A stretch of 64,000 bases of DNA, from the NCBI RefSeq assembly GCF_002002725.1, contig NZ_MUNW01000063.1, positions 186,001 to 250,000 on the forward strand. The letters run 5' to 3'. The position numbers and the translations under genes are program-made. The stretch is from Sinorhizobium sp. A49 (lineage in GTDB: Bacteria > Pseudomonadota > Alphaproteobacteria > Rhizobiales > Rhizobiaceae). The number at the start of each line of letters is the position of its first letter. The stretch's first letter is position 1. Below, one piece after another: positions 1 to 9,256 of the stretch. A model generated the notes under the pieces. That model ran no database searches. It was not told the origin of the DNA and was given only the letters and a program-made list of their open reading frames with translations.

Positions 1-33
1 TGAATATAATAATCATGTTTATACTTTCTAACC

Positions 34-672
34 CTATCGCCCTCCGGCCCACCCCTGCCAGACGGTAAGGGCTGCCACCAACACCAGGATGATGCCGGCG
101 ACGCGGCCGATCAGGACGGTGGCACCGGGGCTTCCGACGAGAAAATCGCGACCGCGACCGGCGGCGAGCGCCAGGCCGCCATAGACGGCGAGCTGAGTGA
201 TGGCGATCATCAACGCCATGACGGCGGCCTGCGACCATACCGGTCCGAATTGGGGTTTGAGAAACTGCGGGTAGACTGCCAGCATGAACAGATAGGCCTT
301 GGGATTCATCAGGCTGGTGAGCGCCCCCTGACGGAAGCTCGCCCAGCGCGACAGCCGCCCGGTGCCGTCGATACCGCCGATGGTGATGGAACTGCGAATA
401 AGGGAGTACCCGATCCAGGCGATGTATGCGCCGCCGCCGACGAGCAGAACATTGAAGAGCTGCGGCACCAGATGCAGGATGACGCTGACCCCGAGCGCTG
501 CATAGAGCGTGTGCAGCACGCCGCCCGCCATGATGCCTGCCGTCGCCGACAGGCCGGAGGCTCGACCGCCCGTCAGCGAATTCGCCAAAACGAAGATCAT
601 ATCCATGCCCGGCACGATGATGATGCCGAAAAGAAGGGTGAAGAAAAGCCAGAGATTTTCCGTGTAGCTCAT
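34..672 (-). CDS. LysE/RhtB family amino-acid exporter
   Basis: Inner-membrane translocator of the LysE/RhtB family, 212 residues, the usual family length. These proteins export amino acids or small metabolites. The N-terminus has the family pattern: a first membrane helix, then IVPGMDMIFVLANSLTGG and the GLSATAGIMAGG stretch. Five to six hydrophobic segments follow across the chain. I start at the ATG at 672 (MSYTENLW); a TTG eight codons upstream (696) is also open but less likely, and no strong Shine-Dalgarno is visible for either. It diverges from the WYL-domain regulator at 805, which probably controls it. The substrate cannot be read from sequence. Confidence 0.85.
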   Translation of the reverse strand: MSYTENLWLFFTLLFGIIIVPGMDMIFVLANSLTGGRASGLSATAGIMAGGVLHTLYAALGVSVILHLVPQLFNVLLVGGGAYIAWIGYSLIRSSITIGGIDGTGRLSRWASFRQGALTSLMNPKAYLFMLAVYPQFLKPQFGPVWSQAAVMALMIAITQLAVYGGLALAAGRGRDFLVGSPGATVLIGRVAGIILVLVAALTVWQGWAGGR

Positions 673-757
673 GTCAGTTGTCCGATATCCGTTCAATCGT
701 TGCCTGAGCGGATTGCTTATTTTTCAATCCGTTGCCGGGTGTTATAAGCGGCGTCAA

Positions 758-775
758 CTGACAGGGTCTTGTCAG
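758..775. promoter_or_regulatory. Inverted repeat between lysE-type gene and WYL regulator
   Basis: Perfect 6-bp arms CTGACA / TGTCAG separated by GGGTCT, in the divergent intergenic region about 30 bp before the regulator start. A TTATAA element lies just upstream. This is a plausible operator for the neighbouring HTH/WYL protein; assignment is by position only. Confidence 0.35.
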
Positions 776-804
776 GAGCGTTTTGAAGCGGCGGAGTTTT
801 TTCG

Positions 805-1500
805 ATGCGCAAGGCCTCGCGCCTGTTCGAGATCATCCAGATCCTGAGGCTCGCCCGCAAACCGGTGACAGCGGCCGAAATGGCCGAGACGCTGGAGGTG
901 ACGCCGCGCTCGATCTACCGCGATATCGCAGCCCTTCAGGCCATGCGCGTGCCGATCGAAGGCGGGCGCGGTATCGGTTACATCCTGCGCCCCGGTTTTG
1001 ATCTGCCGCCGCTGATGTTCTCGATCGAGGAAACCGAAGCGATCGTACTGGCGCTGGCGCTGCTAGCGCGCATCGGCGACGAGGAACTGAAGGCGGCGGC
1101 CGGCCGCGTCAACCAGAAGATCACAGGTGCTGTGCCCGAACCGCTCAGGCTCGCCTTTCGCAACCAAGCGCTGCACGCCTGGGGAACGGTGGCCCCCTCG
1201 CCCACCGGCATCGATCTGGCGCTGGTGCGCCGGGCGATCCGGGACGAGCGCAAGCTTGGCGTCGACTATCGCGACGAACTCGGCCGCGCCACCGAACGGA
1301 CGATCCGGCCGATCGCGCTGATCTATTACTCGGAAACCGCCAATATCGTCGCCTGGTGCGAGCTGCGCCAGGCGATCCGCAATTTCCGCGCCGATCGCGT
1401 CGAGCATTGCGAGGCGACCGACGACTTCTTTCCCGGCGAAGGCGAAGGGTTGCGGGATCTCTGGATCAGCGGCTGGCGGACGCGGCCAGGCGCGGCGTGA
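805..1500 (+). CDS. YafY-type transcriptional regulator, HTH + WYL domain
   Basis: DeoR-like winged helix-turn-helix at residues 1-60 (RLFEIIQILRLARKPVTAAE, then TPRSIYRDIAAL as recognition helix), followed by a WYL-type ligand-sensing domain from about residue 130 (RRAIRDERKLGVDYRDELG, then RPIALIYYSETANIVAWCEL). Length 231 fits the YafY family. Such proteins bind small ligands or nucleotides and act as local repressors or activators. It is divergent from the LysE exporter and its 3' end overlaps the convergent phosphoesterase gene by about 35 bp, so the last codons of both genes share DNA. Confidence 0.87.
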   Translation: MRKASRLFEIIQILRLARKPVTAAEMAETLEVTPRSIYRDIAALQAMRVPIEGGRGIGYILRPGFDLPPLMFSIEETEAIVLALALLARIGDEELKAAAGRVNQKITGAVPEPLRLAFRNQALHAWGTVAPSPTGIDLALVRRAIRDERKLGVDYRDELGRATERTIRPIALIYYSETANIVAWCELRQAIRNFRADRVEHCEATDDFFPGEGEGLRDLWISGWRTRPGAA

Positions 1501-2350
1501 CAGTCGTCAATGCCAGGGTTCGATCCGTTTCGCGCCCGTAGCCGCGAATTTCAATTCTGTCCGCATGGATCTCGACGATCGCATAGGCTGTCGTATCCGG
1601 GGTTTCGACCATGCCCTTGATGTTGACGAAATGGGTGCCGCCGACGAGGCCGTAATTGCCGTCATGATTGTGGCCGCAGAAATAGGCGACGGCGTTTTCG
1701 TAGCGGCCGAAGAGATCGACGATACGCTCACTGTCCCACATGTTATGGGCATTGGGCGGATAGACCGGATAGTGGCCCATCACGACGACCCTTTCGCCGG
1801 CAGTTTCCGCCTTGTGCAATGCCGCTTCCAGCCAGGCGAACTGCCGATCGCCGAGCGCAGCGTTCCAAGGCTGGGCGTTATCAGCCCCTAGCGCTTTCAG
1901 CGTCTCGATCCACCTCTCGGCGACGGCAAGACGCGGGTCGCCCGGTGGTGGGGCGAAGAGGCTGACCTCGTTGCCGTCAATCAGGATGAACCGCCAGCCT
2001 GTCGCTGCAAATGTCTGATATGCACCGGGCATGCCGACACGGGCGAAAACCTCGACGAGCCGCTCCGGCTCGACGCGGAAATCATGATTGCCAAGCAGAA
2101 AATGCCTGACATGGCGAAGCCTTTCATAGAGCGGCAGGATGGCATCGAAGCTCTGCCAGTCGCGATCGATGATATCGCCGAGCGTCACCACGAAGGCGAG
2201 GTCTTCGGCGTTGAAGGTCTCGATCGCTTCGGCGAGCTTCGTCAGGCTGTTGGCATAATAGCGGCCGAGGACGAGGTTCGGTTCCACGGCGGCATATTGC
2301 GGGTCGGCGATGACGCCGAAGCGGAGGAGAGGCTGTGTATCTGCGTGCAT
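1466..2350 (-). CDS. Metallophosphoesterase, ADPRibase-Mn / CDP-alcohol pyrophosphatase-like
   Basis: Calcineurin-like phosphoesterase of 294 residues. The dinuclear-metal motifs are all present: GVIADPQYA (D-x-H/Q class opening), LGDIIDRD, LLGNHDF, VVMGHYPVYP and FCGHNHDGNYG. The opening 'ADPQYA' and the spacing to GRYYANSLTKL resemble ADP-ribose/CDP-alcohol diphosphatases rather than general phosphatases, so hydrolysis of a nucleotide-diphosphate compound is the best guess. The start at 2350 is chosen because GGGAGAGG lies a few bases upstream; 30 extra in-frame codons further upstream look non-coding. Convergent overlap of about 35 bp with the WYL regulator. Confidence 0.82.
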   Translation of the reverse strand: MHADTQPLLRFGVIADPQYAAVEPNLVLGRYYANSLTKLAEAIETFNAEDLAFVVTLGDIIDRDWQSFDAILPLYERLRHVRHFLLGNHDFRVEPERLVEVFARVGMPGAYQTFAATGWRFILIDGNEVSLFAPPPGDPRLAVAERWIETLKALGADNAQPWNAALGDRQFAWLEAALHKAETAGERVVVMGHYPVYPPNAHNMWDSERIVDLFGRYENAVAYFCGHNHDGNYGLVGGTHFVNIKGMVETPDTTAYAIVEIHADRIEIRGYGRETDRTLALTTVTPRLAASASR

Positions 2351-2423
2351 GGCGCCTCTCCCTAGCGCCATGCGATGACACTTTGGTGACGCCGAACCAT
2401 CCCTCAACAAGGCGACCGCAAAC

Positions 2424-2452
2424 GAAAAGACCCGGCGCAAGCGCCGGGTCCC
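2424..2452 (-). terminator. Rho-independent terminator of sodB
   Basis: Hairpin with 9-bp perfect arms GACCCGGCG / CGCCGGGTC and loop CAAG, followed on the minus strand by TTTTCG. It sits about 25 bp past the sodB stop. Confidence 0.8.
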
Positions 2453-2473
2453 GAAATCGAACTCTGGAAGAGC

Positions 2474-3076
2474 TTACTTGGAAGCCGCTTCGTACATTTC
2501 CAGCACGTAGTCCCAGTTGATCAGGCTGTCGACGAAGGCTTCGAGGTACTTCGGACGGGCGTTGCGATAGTCGATGTAATAGGAGTGTTCCCAGACGTCG
2601 ACGCCGAGGATCGGCGAAGCGCCGTGAACGAGCGGGTTTTCGCCGTTCGGGGTCTTGGAGATTTCGAGCTTGCCGTTCTTGACCGACAGCCATGCCCAAC
2701 CCGAACCGAACTGGCCGGTGCCGGCAGCGATGAAATCGGCACGGAACTTGTCGTAGCCGCCGAGGTCCGACTTGATGGCCGCGTCGAGCTTGCCCGGCAG
2801 GCTGGTGCCGCCGCCGCCCTTCTTCATCCACTTCCAGAAGTGGATGTGATTGTAGTGCTGGCCGGCATTGTTGAACAGCGGCTGGTTGGTGCCATAGGAC
2901 TTCTTGACGACTTCCTCGAGCGACAGGTCGGAGAGACCGGCTTCCTCGGCAAGCTTGTTGCCGTTGGTCACGTAAGCGAGGTGATGCTTGTCGTGGTGGT
3001 ACTCGAGCGTCTCGCGCGACATGTAGGGCGCCAGCGCATCGTAGTCATAGGGAAGGTTCGGCAATTCGAAAGCCAT
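2474..3076 (-). CDS. sodB: Superoxide dismutase, Fe-type
   Basis: Cytoplasmic Fe/Mn superoxide dismutase, 200 residues, converting superoxide to peroxide and oxygen. Metal ligands are recognisable: the N-terminal His in LEYHHDKHHLAYV, His in NNAGQHYNHIHFWKW, and Asp/His in VDVWEHSYYIDY. The Gln in NNAGQHYNH is the position typical of iron enzymes (manganese enzymes usually carry Gly there). FGSGWAWL is present. The start at 3076 is decided by AGAGGAG 8 bp upstream; an ATG seven codons earlier lacks this. Monocistronic, with its own terminator downstream. Confidence 0.95.
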   Translation of the reverse strand: MAFELPNLPYDYDALAPYMSRETLEYHHDKHHLAYVTNGNKLAEEAGLSDLSLEEVVKKSYGTNQPLFNNAGQHYNHIHFWKWMKKGGGGTSLPGKLDAAIKSDLGGYDKFRADFIAAGTGQFGSGWAWLSVKNGKLEISKTPNGENPLVHGASPILGVDVWEHSYYIDYRNARPKYLEAFVDSLINWDYVLEMYEAASK

Positions 3077-3297
3077 GTGGGCATCTCCTCTTGGCATGGG
3101 ATTTCGTCAGAGAAATCTGTGAGCGGGAACATAGGCACCGGCCTTGTCGGAGGCAACCGATGCAATGCCAAATTTTCCTCAACCCACGGAATATACTTTC
3201 AAGATCATTTTGAAAGCGGCCAAAGCCCGAGCACATTGGCGCCACGTTTGGCGGGCAGCGTGCGCGCACTGCAACCCTTCGAGATTAAGGACTGAAC

Positions 3298-3636
3298 ATG
3301 CCGCATCGCACGATCCTCGCCCTCGCACTTGCCGCCGCAACCGGACTTGTCGCAACCTTCGCCCACGCATCCTCCGGCGATGCCTGGGAGGAATTCCGGG
3401 CCGACGTGTCGGAGAAGTGCATCGCGGCCGCCCCCTCGCTCGACAAGCCGGTCGTCGTCGTCGACCCGTTCGGCTCGGAGAGTTTCGGTCTTGCGCTTGT
3501 CTCCGGCAAGCCGAAGGGCGCTGAAAATGCCGTGACCCAGATCTGCGTCTACGACAAGCAGAAGAAGACGGTGGAAATCGGTGGCGAACTGGCAGGTGAC
3601 ACCGTCACGGTGGTGGCGCCACCGGCGGACAAATAG
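3298..3636 (+). CDS. Small exported protein of unknown function
   Basis: 112-residue protein with a clear Sec signal peptide (MPHRTILALALAAATGLVAT, cleavage near AHA-SS at residue 24-25). The mature part is about 88 residues with two cysteines (SEKCIAAA and TQICVYD) that could form a periplasmic disulfide. I do not recognise the family; it resembles short conserved rhizobial periplasmic proteins. It stands alone between sodB and the convergent aminotransferase. Confidence 0.75.
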   Translation: MPHRTILALALAAATGLVATFAHASSGDAWEEFRADVSEKCIAAAPSLDKPVVVVDPFGSESFGLALVSGKPKGAENAVTQICVYDKQKKTVEIGGELAGDTVTVVAPPADK

Positions 3637-3732
3637 CTCAGACACCTTCGGGCGGCGGTGCGTGCAGAACCGGTTTCAGTCGAGAGGCCGAAGCGTGCAG
3701 ACGATGTTGCACAGCCTCTAATCCGCGACCGC

Positions 3733-3756
3733 GGCACGGGCAATGTCGCCCGTGCC
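3733..3756. terminator. Hairpin between convergent genes
   Basis: Perfect 9-bp stem GGCACGGGC / GCCCGTGCC with loop AATGTC, between the exported-protein gene and the aminotransferase gene. No T-run follows, so it may be a weak or factor-assisted bidirectional terminator. Confidence 0.45.
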
Positions 3757-3811
3757 GAGCGTTGACGACCGCCTATTCTTGATCGGCCTTTTTTCGGAGG
3801 CCGACCAGTCC

Positions 3812-4693
3812 TCAGCCGTCCTGGCTGGAATGCGCCCAATCCATGTAGAGATCGCGTGCCTTGGCAGCAACCGGACCTGCCTGCAGGTCGCGGTCGTCAA
3901 GGCGGGTCACCGGCAAGACCTTGGAATAGTTGCCCGAGGTGAAAATCTCGTCGGCGGCCTCGAAATCAGCCATCGACAAGGTCGTCTCGACGACCTCGAA
4001 CCCGGCCTCGCGCAACAGCTTCATGACGCGGAAGCGGGTGATGCCGGCAAGGAAGGTGCGGTTTGCGGCCGGCGTAAACACCACACCATCCTTGACCAGG
4101 AAGACGTTGGACGAGCCGGTCTCGGCGATGTTGCCAAGCATGTCGCGCACCAGTGCATTGTCGAAGCCGCGCGAGCGGGCCTCTGTCAGAATGCGGGCAT
4201 TGTTGGGATAGAGGCAGCCGGCCTTGGCATCGGTCGGCATGGATTCGAGCGTCGGCCGGCGGAACGGCGAGAGCGTCAGCGACGAGCCGCCATGACCATT
4301 GCCCATCGGCGCCTCGAACAGGCAAAGCGCAAAACGGGTCGATTCCGGATCGATGGCAACCACCCCGGCAGCGCCGTGCTCGGCCCAGTACATCGGTTTG
4401 ACGTAGAGTGCCGTCTGGCCGTCGAATTTCTTGGCACCTTCCCAGGTGAGCGCCTCGATCTCTTCCGAATTCATGGTCGGTTTCAGCCCGAGCGCCGTTG
4501 CCGAGCGGTTGACGCGCTGGCAATGCAGGTCGAGGTCCGGCGCGATGCCATCGAAGACGCGGGCGCCGTCAAACACGGTCGAACCCAGCCACATGGCGTG
4601 GGAGGTCGGGCCGATCAGCGGCGGATTGCCCGACAGCCATTCGCCGTCGACATAGGTCCAGGTTACTGAGCGGGGGGATGTATCGACGGCCAT
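3812..4693 (-). CDS. Branched-chain amino acid aminotransferase (PLP fold type IV)
   Basis: Class IV aminotransferase of 293 residues, probably moving the amino group between branched-chain amino acids and 2-oxoglutarate in valine, leucine and isoleucine metabolism. Typical elements are [13 protein letters not shown] near the N-terminus, ALYVKPMYW, the candidate PLP lysine in [11 protein letters not shown] (about residue 157), [16 protein letters not shown] and [14 protein letters not shown]. It is shorter and distinct from E. coli IlvE, and related fold-IV enzymes (D-amino acid or R-amine transaminases) cannot be excluded, so I give no symbol. Likely monocistronic; divergent from the alcohol dehydrogenase gene. 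Confidence 0.82.
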   Translation of the reverse strand: MAVDTSPRSVTWTYVDGEWLSGNPPLIGPTSHAMWLGSTVFDGARVFDGIAPDLDLHCQRVNRSATALGLKPTMNSEEIEALTWEGAKKFDGQTALYVKPMYWAEHGAAGVVAIDPESTRFALCLFEAPMGNGHGGSSLTLSPFRRPTLESMPTDAKAGCLYPNNARILTEARSRGFDNALVRDMLGNIAETGSSNVFLVKDGVVFTPAANRTFLAGITRFRVMKLLREAGFEVVETTLSMADFEAADEIFTSGNYSKVLPVTRLDDRDLQAGPVAAKARDLYMDWAHSSQDG

Positions 4694-4854
4694 CGCGGCG
4701 TCTCCTTCACGTTTTGTCTTCCGTATCTTCCGCCATAGCTCGAAAAAACAGCATGGGGGTGAATGGGTACATCAAAAAATGTCATGGCGTCCATTCTGGA
4801 ACGACCGGAAGCCGCATGCCAGAATGCCGGCCGACAGCCAAGGAGCCTGCCCCG

Positions 4855-5895
4855 ATGAAAGCCATGTACTACGACGCCTTCGAGAAGACGCCCGAGATCC
4901 GCACGCTTGCCGATCCGACTCCGAGCGAAAACGGCGTTGTCGTCAAGGTCGAGGCGACAGGGCTCTGCCGCTCCGACTGGCATGGCTGGATGGGGCACGA
5001 CGCCGACATTCGCCTGCCGCATGTGCCGGGCCATGAACTCGCCGGCATCGTGACCGCCACCGGACGCGGCGTCATGCGATACAGGGTCGGCGACCGGGTG
5101 ACGGTGCCGTTCGTTTCCGGCTGCGGCCGCTGCGGCGAGTGCCGCTCGGGCAACCAGCAGGTCTGCGAGGCGCAGTTCCAGCCGGGCTTCACCCATTGGG
5201 GTTCCTTTGCCGAATATGTAGCGCTCGATTTCGCCGACCAGAACCTTGTCCATCTGCCTGAGAGCATGGACTTCAAGACCGCCGCCAGCCTCGGCTGCCG
5301 GTTTGCCACGTCGTTTCGCGCCGTCGCCGACCAGGCACGCGTCAAGGGCGGCGAGTGGGTGGCGGTTCACGGCTGCGGCGGGGTCGGCCTCTCGGCCATC
5401 ATGATCGCTGCAGCGCTCGGCGCACATCCGATCGCGATCGACATTTCCGAAGAGAAGCTCGCCTTCGCCAAGAAGCTCGGGGCGGTTGCCACGGTCAACG
5501 GCCGCAACACGGACGATGTTGCAGGTGCTGTGAAGGAAATCACCGGCGGCGGCGCCCATGTCTCGATCGACGCGCTCGGCCATCCCGTCACCTGCTTCAA
5601 CTCGATCAAGAACCTGCGGCGGCGCGGCCGCCACGTGCAGGTCGGTCTGATGCTCGGCGATCATGCGACGCCCGAAATCCCGATGGCACAGGTGATCGGC
5701 CACGAGCTCGAGATCTATGGTAGCCACGGCATGCAGGCATGGCGCTACGACGCCATGCTGTCGATGATCGCCGACGGCAAGCTGAAGCCGCAGCAGTTGA
5801 TCGGCCGCGAGATTTCGCTCGAGGAGGCGATCCCCGCCCTCGTGTCGATGGACCGCGCCACCGATCTCGGCATCAGCGTAGTTACCACGTTCTGA
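4855..5895 (+). CDS. Zinc-dependent alcohol dehydrogenase
   Basis: Medium-chain dehydrogenase, 346 residues. The catalytic zinc ligands are seen in [10 protein letters not shown] and GHE(LAGIV), the structural zinc in [15 protein letters not shown], and the NAD(P) Rossmann motif in [17 protein letters not shown]. The start at 4855 (MKAMYYDAF) is preceded by AAGGAG; the frame stays open further upstream but without coding character. The substrate is not evident; the family oxidises primary or secondary alcohols, and this group is commonly annotated simply as a zinc-dependent alcohol dehydrogenase. Confidence 0.88.
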   Translation: MKAMYYDAFEKTPEIRTLADPTPSENGVVVKVEATGLCRSDWHGWMGHDADIRLPHVPGHELAGIVTATGRGVMRYRVGDRVTVPFVSGCGRCGECRSGNQQVCEAQFQPGFTHWGSFAEYVALDFADQNLVHLPESMDFKTAASLGCRFATSFRAVADQARVKGGEWVAVHGCGGVGLSAIMIAAALGAHPIAIDISEEKLAFAKKLGAVATVNGRNTDDVAGAVKEITGGGAHVSIDALGHPVTCFNSIKNLRRRGRHVQVGLMLGDHATPEIPMAQVIGHELEIYGSHGMQAWRYDAMLSMIADGKLKPQQLIGREISLEEAIPALVSMDRATDLGISVVTTF

Positions 5896-6008
5896 CAGCT
5901 TCTCATGTAAAGGTTGTTCGCTTTCGGTGGCGGATATGATTTTGCCCTTAAGTCGCAAACGGTTTCAGGGCAAAATCATCGCAGGAAGAATCAAGACGAG
6001 GTCCTGTC

Positions 6009-6569
6009 ATGGCGCTAGCGGCAGCTGCCACCGGGGAAGAACTCTACAGCCCTGTTCTCAAAACCAATCCGGCCCATCCGAACGGATGGCCCGTCCGGAT
6101 GATCATCAGTTCGCAGACGGAAGCCCGGCACAATCGGGGACTCTGGGCGCCGACGCACCTGATCTCAATGCGGGCGCCGGCGAGCCGGCTTTTGTCGATG
6201 ATCGAGTTGCCGCCGGAAAGGCATCTCGAGCTTTATTTCGGCGACGCCACCGATCCCGATGCGCCCGATGCCGCGCGGCCGGAGGCGGTCGAGGCGACCT
6301 TCAAATTCATCGACGGCCTGCCCGAGGATGCGCATCTGCTGGTCCACTGTCTGCGTGGCATCGGCCGAGCGACGGCGCTGAGCCTTGGCATTCTTGCGCG
6401 TTACATGTCGCCCGAGGAGGCGGCCGCGGCGTTGCATGCGTTACGTCCGGAGGCGAAGCCGAACCGGCATGTGGTCGGGCTTTGCGACGCGGCGCTCGCG
6501 CTCAAGGGCAAGCTTGCAAAACAGGCCCTGCGTTTCCCCGCGAAAGTCTGGAAACCCGGCAAAGGCTGA
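6009..6569 (+). CDS. Protein tyrosine phosphatase-like protein
   Basis: 186 residues with a dual-specificity-phosphatase-like core. The P-loop HCLRGIGRA matches HC-x5-R with Cys114 and Arg120, and an Asp-rich stretch (FGDATDPDAPDA) upstream could supply the general acid. The protein has no signal peptide. GAGG lies 8-11 bp before the chosen ATG; an in-frame ATG at 6099 is an alternative start that would keep the whole catalytic core. Function in the cell is unknown. Similar proteins are annotated in rhizobia as tyrosine phosphatase family proteins. Confidence 0.72.
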   Translation: MALAAAATGEELYSPVLKTNPAHPNGWPVRMIISSQTEARHNRGLWAPTHLISMRAPASRLLSMIELPPERHLELYFGDATDPDAPDAARPEAVEATFKFIDGLPEDAHLLVHCLRGIGRATALSLGILARYMSPEEAAAALHALRPEAKPNRHVVGLCDAALALKGKLAKQALRFPAKVWKPGKG

Positions 6570-6748
6570 TGCTGACGGCGCAATCTCGTTGTGCAATGCA
6601 CAAATCTTTGCCATGATCGCGCGAAAGAACGGATTTCGCAGCGTGCCTCCACCGGCACGATGCGGTAAGCCTTTGTTTTCGGACACGCTTTGATGGGACC
6701 GATGATCCCGTCCGCCGCGCAGCCGGAGACGATGGACGGGAGGAAAGA

Positions 6749-7411
6749 ATGTCCCACGCGGCCTATGTCTTCGATGCCTATGGCACGCTTTTCGACGTGC
6801 ATGCAGCGGTTCGGCGCCATGCGGCCGAAATCGGCCCGGACGGGCAGGCCTTTTCTGAACTCTGGCGCGCCAAGCAGCTCGAATATTCCTGGGTGCGTTC
6901 GTTGATGGGCGCCTATCAGGACTTCTGGCAGTTGACCGAACAGTCGCTCGACTACGCCTTTTCCCGGTTTCCGTCCGCTGATCGCAAGCTGAGGAAGCCA
7001 CTGCTCGATGCCTACTGGACGCTCGATTGCTACCCGGAGGTTCCTGCCGTCTTAAAGGGCCTGAAGGAGCGCGGAGCGCGGCTTGCCATCCTTTCCAACG
7101 GTTCTCCCGACATGCTGGCCGCAGCCGTGCGTAATGCCGCCCTCGAGATTGTCATCGACGACGTCTTCTCGGTCGATACGGTGAAGACCTACAAGGCGGC
7201 ACCGGCGGTTTACGATCTCGTCACCACCCGCTACCGGCTTTATCCGCATGCGGTTTCCTTCCAGTCGTCGAACCGCTGGGACATTGCAGGCGCGACGAAG
7301 TTCGGCTTCCGAACAGTCTGGATCAACCGGGCGGACATGCCCGACGAATACCGTGACCAGGGGCCGGCGCTGATCCTGCCTTCGCTTGAAAGTCTGCAAT
7401 TCGGCATCTGA
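6749..7411 (+). CDS. (S)-2-haloacid dehalogenase, type II
   Basis: HAD-superfamily hydrolase of 220 residues, the length of L-2-haloacid dehalogenases, which convert (S)-2-haloacids to (R)-2-hydroxyacids. The nucleophile Asp9 is in FDAYGTLFD, Arg40 is in ELWRAKQLEYSW, the Ser/Asn motif is LSNGSP, the Lys is in DTVKTYKAAPAVY, and the acidic pair is represented by SSNRWDIAGA. All match type II dehalogenases rather than generic HAD phosphatases. It is followed after 12 bp by tam, so the two are probably one transcription unit. Confidence 0.88.
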   Translation: MSHAAYVFDAYGTLFDVHAAVRRHAAEIGPDGQAFSELWRAKQLEYSWVRSLMGAYQDFWQLTEQSLDYAFSRFPSADRKLRKPLLDAYWTLDCYPEVPAVLKGLKERGARLAILSNGSPDMLAAAVRNAALEIVIDDVFSVDTVKTYKAAPAVYDLVTTRYRLYPHAVSFQSSNRWDIAGATKFGFRTVWINRADMPDEYRDQGPALILPSLESLQFGI

Positions 7412-7423
7412 GGACTTGTCTCC

Positions 7424-8197
7424 ATGGCCTGGTCGGCGTCGCAATATCTGAAATTCGAAGACGAGCGCACGCGGCCGGCGCGCGACCTGCTGGCTCAGGT
7501 TCCGGAGTTGCCGCCGGGGCCTGCCTTCGACCTTGGCTGCGGTCCCGGGAATTCGACCGAACTGATCCAGCAGCGGTTTCCCGACGCCTCCGTTTCCGGT
7601 CTCGACAGCGACGAGAACATGCTGCTCACCGCTGCCAAGCGGCTGCCGGGCCTGACCTTCGAGAAGGCCGACCTGGCCACCTGGGTGCCACCCAAGGGCG
7701 CCTCCCTGTTTTATGGCAATGCCGTGTTCCAGTGGCTGCCAAACCATCTCGACATTCTCGAGAGGCTGACCGCTTCCCTTGCGCCCGGCGGCACGCTCGC
7801 GGTGCAGATGCCCGACAATATCGACCAGCCGACCCATGTGCTGATGGAAGAAACGGCCCGCAGCGCTGAATTCACCGACGCCTTCGATGGCCGGACGATC
7901 CGCCGCAATCCGCTGTCGGCGCCGTCGGTCTATGTCGAGCGCCTGTCGCAACACGCAGCCCATATCGAGGTCTGGCACACGATCTACTATCACCGGCTGA
8001 CAAACGCCGAAGCGATTGTCGAATGGGTCAAGGGCACGGGGCTGCGCCCCTATCTCGATGCACTGCCGTCGGAGCGCCGCGACGCCTTTACCACGGCTTA
8101 TACCGACCGGATCCGTGACGCCTACCCGGCCTTGAGTGACGGCCGGGTGCTGCTACGCTTTCCCCGGTTCTTCGTCGTCGCGGTCAAGAGCGACTAA
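7424..8197 (+). CDS. tam: Trans-aconitate 2-methyltransferase
   Basis: 257-residue class I SAM-dependent methyltransferase. The SAM-binding motif I is [14 protein letters not shown], the acidic residue after strand 2 is in GLDSDENML, and the family signatures [15 protein letters not shown] and [15 protein letters not shown] are typical of Tam, which methylates trans-aconitate, an inhibitor of aconitase. The N-terminus [19 protein letters not shown] is also characteristic. It lies 12 bp after the dehalogenase and ends 25 bp before the convergent LysR gene. Confidence 0.92.
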   Translation: MAWSASQYLKFEDERTRPARDLLAQVPELPPGPAFDLGCGPGNSTELIQQRFPDASVSGLDSDENMLLTAAKRLPGLTFEKADLATWVPPKGASLFYGNAVFQWLPNHLDILERLTASLAPGGTLAVQMPDNIDQPTHVLMEETARSAEFTDAFDGRTIRRNPLSAPSVYVERLSQHAAHIEVWHTIYYHRLTNAEAIVEWVKGTGLRPYLDALPSERRDAFTTAYTDRIRDAYPALSDGRVLLRFPRFFVVAVKSD

Positions 8198-8222
8198 GCC
8201 AGACCACACCGCAGCCCCTGCA

Positions 8223-9116
8223 TCAAATCCGTTCGACCAGGAAGTCGATGAAGGCGCGAATGCGGGCGGCGAGATGTTCGTGACCGGCGTAGACGGCGTA
8301 GACCGTCTCGATCTCATCCGGCCTGTAATCCTCCAGCAGCGCGACCAGCCGGCCAGCTTCCAGATCCGGCTCGGCGTGAAAACGGCCGATGCGGCCGATG
8401 CCGACGCCGGCGAGGCAAAGCTGCTGGACGATCGCGCCGCTCGATACGTAAAGGTTTCCGGAGACGGACAGAAGTTCGGCAGAGCTCTGGCCGGGGGCGC
8501 GAAAGGTCCACTCGTCGACGCTGCGGCGAAAATTGAAGCGAATGCAATTGTGGTTTTCAAGGTCTGCCGGCGTCTGCGGCACGCCGCGTTTGGCGAGATA
8601 GGCCGGAGAGGCGATCACCACTGGCCGGCTTTCCATCAGTTTGCGGGCCTTCAGCGAGGAATCGCGCAAGGGGCCGGTCCGGATCGCCACGTCGGCCCGT
8701 TCGCCCACCACGTCGATCAGGCTGTCCGTGAGGGTCAGATCAAGGCTGACGTCCGGATAGCGTTCGAGAAATTCAGGCGCGAGCGGCAGGATGTAACGCT
8801 CGCCAAAGCCGACCGAGGCGTTGATGCGCAAAAGACCGCGGGGCGAGAGCCGACCGCCGGCTGCCACCAGTTGTTCGGTGTCGGCGATCTCCGTCAGAAT
8901 GCGCTGGGCGCGTTGCAGGTATACCTCGCCCTCCGGCGTCAGTTGCAGGGTGCGGGTCGAGCGCACGAGCAGGCGGGTGCCCAGCCGATCCTCGATCCGA
9001 GTGACCAGCTTGCTGACGGCGGATGGCGATAACCTCAGCCGGCGACCGGCAGCAGAAAAGCTGCGCGTCTCGCAGACCGCGACAAAGACCTCCATCTCGC
9101 CGGCACGGTTGTCCAT
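8223..9116 (-). CDS. LysR-family transcriptional regulator
   Basis: 297 residues with an N-terminal winged HTH (MEVFVAVCETRSFSAAGRRL, SPSAVSKLVTRIEDRLG) and a C-terminal substrate-binding-like effector domain. It is divergent from the MFS exporter gene at 9257, the standard arrangement for LysR control of an efflux gene, and a symmetrical site lies between them (9149-9164). The effector is unknown. Confidence 0.88.
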   Translation of the reverse strand: MDNRAGEMEVFVAVCETRSFSAAGRRLRLSPSAVSKLVTRIEDRLGTRLLVRSTRTLQLTPEGEVYLQRAQRILTEIADTEQLVAAGGRLSPRGLLRINASVGFGERYILPLAPEFLERYPDVSLDLTLTDSLIDVVGERADVAIRTGPLRDSSLKARKLMESRPVVIASPAYLAKRGVPQTPADLENHNCIRFNFRRSVDEWTFRAPGQSSAELLSVSGNLYVSSGAIVQQLCLAGVGIGRIGRFHAEPDLEAGRLVALLEDYRPDEIETVYAVYAGHEHLAARIRAFIDFLVERI

Positions 9117-9148
9117 CGGTCACCTTTGAATTCAGTTCACAGTCATTT

Positions 9149-9164
9149 ATCCGATTATTCGGAT
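9149..9164. promoter_or_regulatory. Dyad between LysR gene and MFS gene
   Basis: Perfect arms ATCCGA / TCGGAT around TTAT, in the divergent intergenic region between the LysR gene (start 9116) and the exporter (start 9257). Size and position fit a LysR binding site; not experimentally known. Confidence 0.4.
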
Positions 9165-9256
9165 TATCGCGCAAGCTCTCCGCCCTCATATTCCCCTCGA
9201 ACACATCAACGCCAAAACGCCCGGTCCCTCCCAGCCGGACGGGAAAAGGTCCTGTC

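Noticed and set aside
4663-5958. 431-codon minus-strand frame opposite the alcohol dehydrogenase
   Set aside because: Shadow of a gene with complete zinc and Rossmann motifs.
6003-6009. CTGTCAT before the phosphatase-like gene, and again at 9252 before the MFS gene
   Set aside because: Single matches formed by the start codon context, without a second repeat at 11-bp spacing; not Pho boxes.
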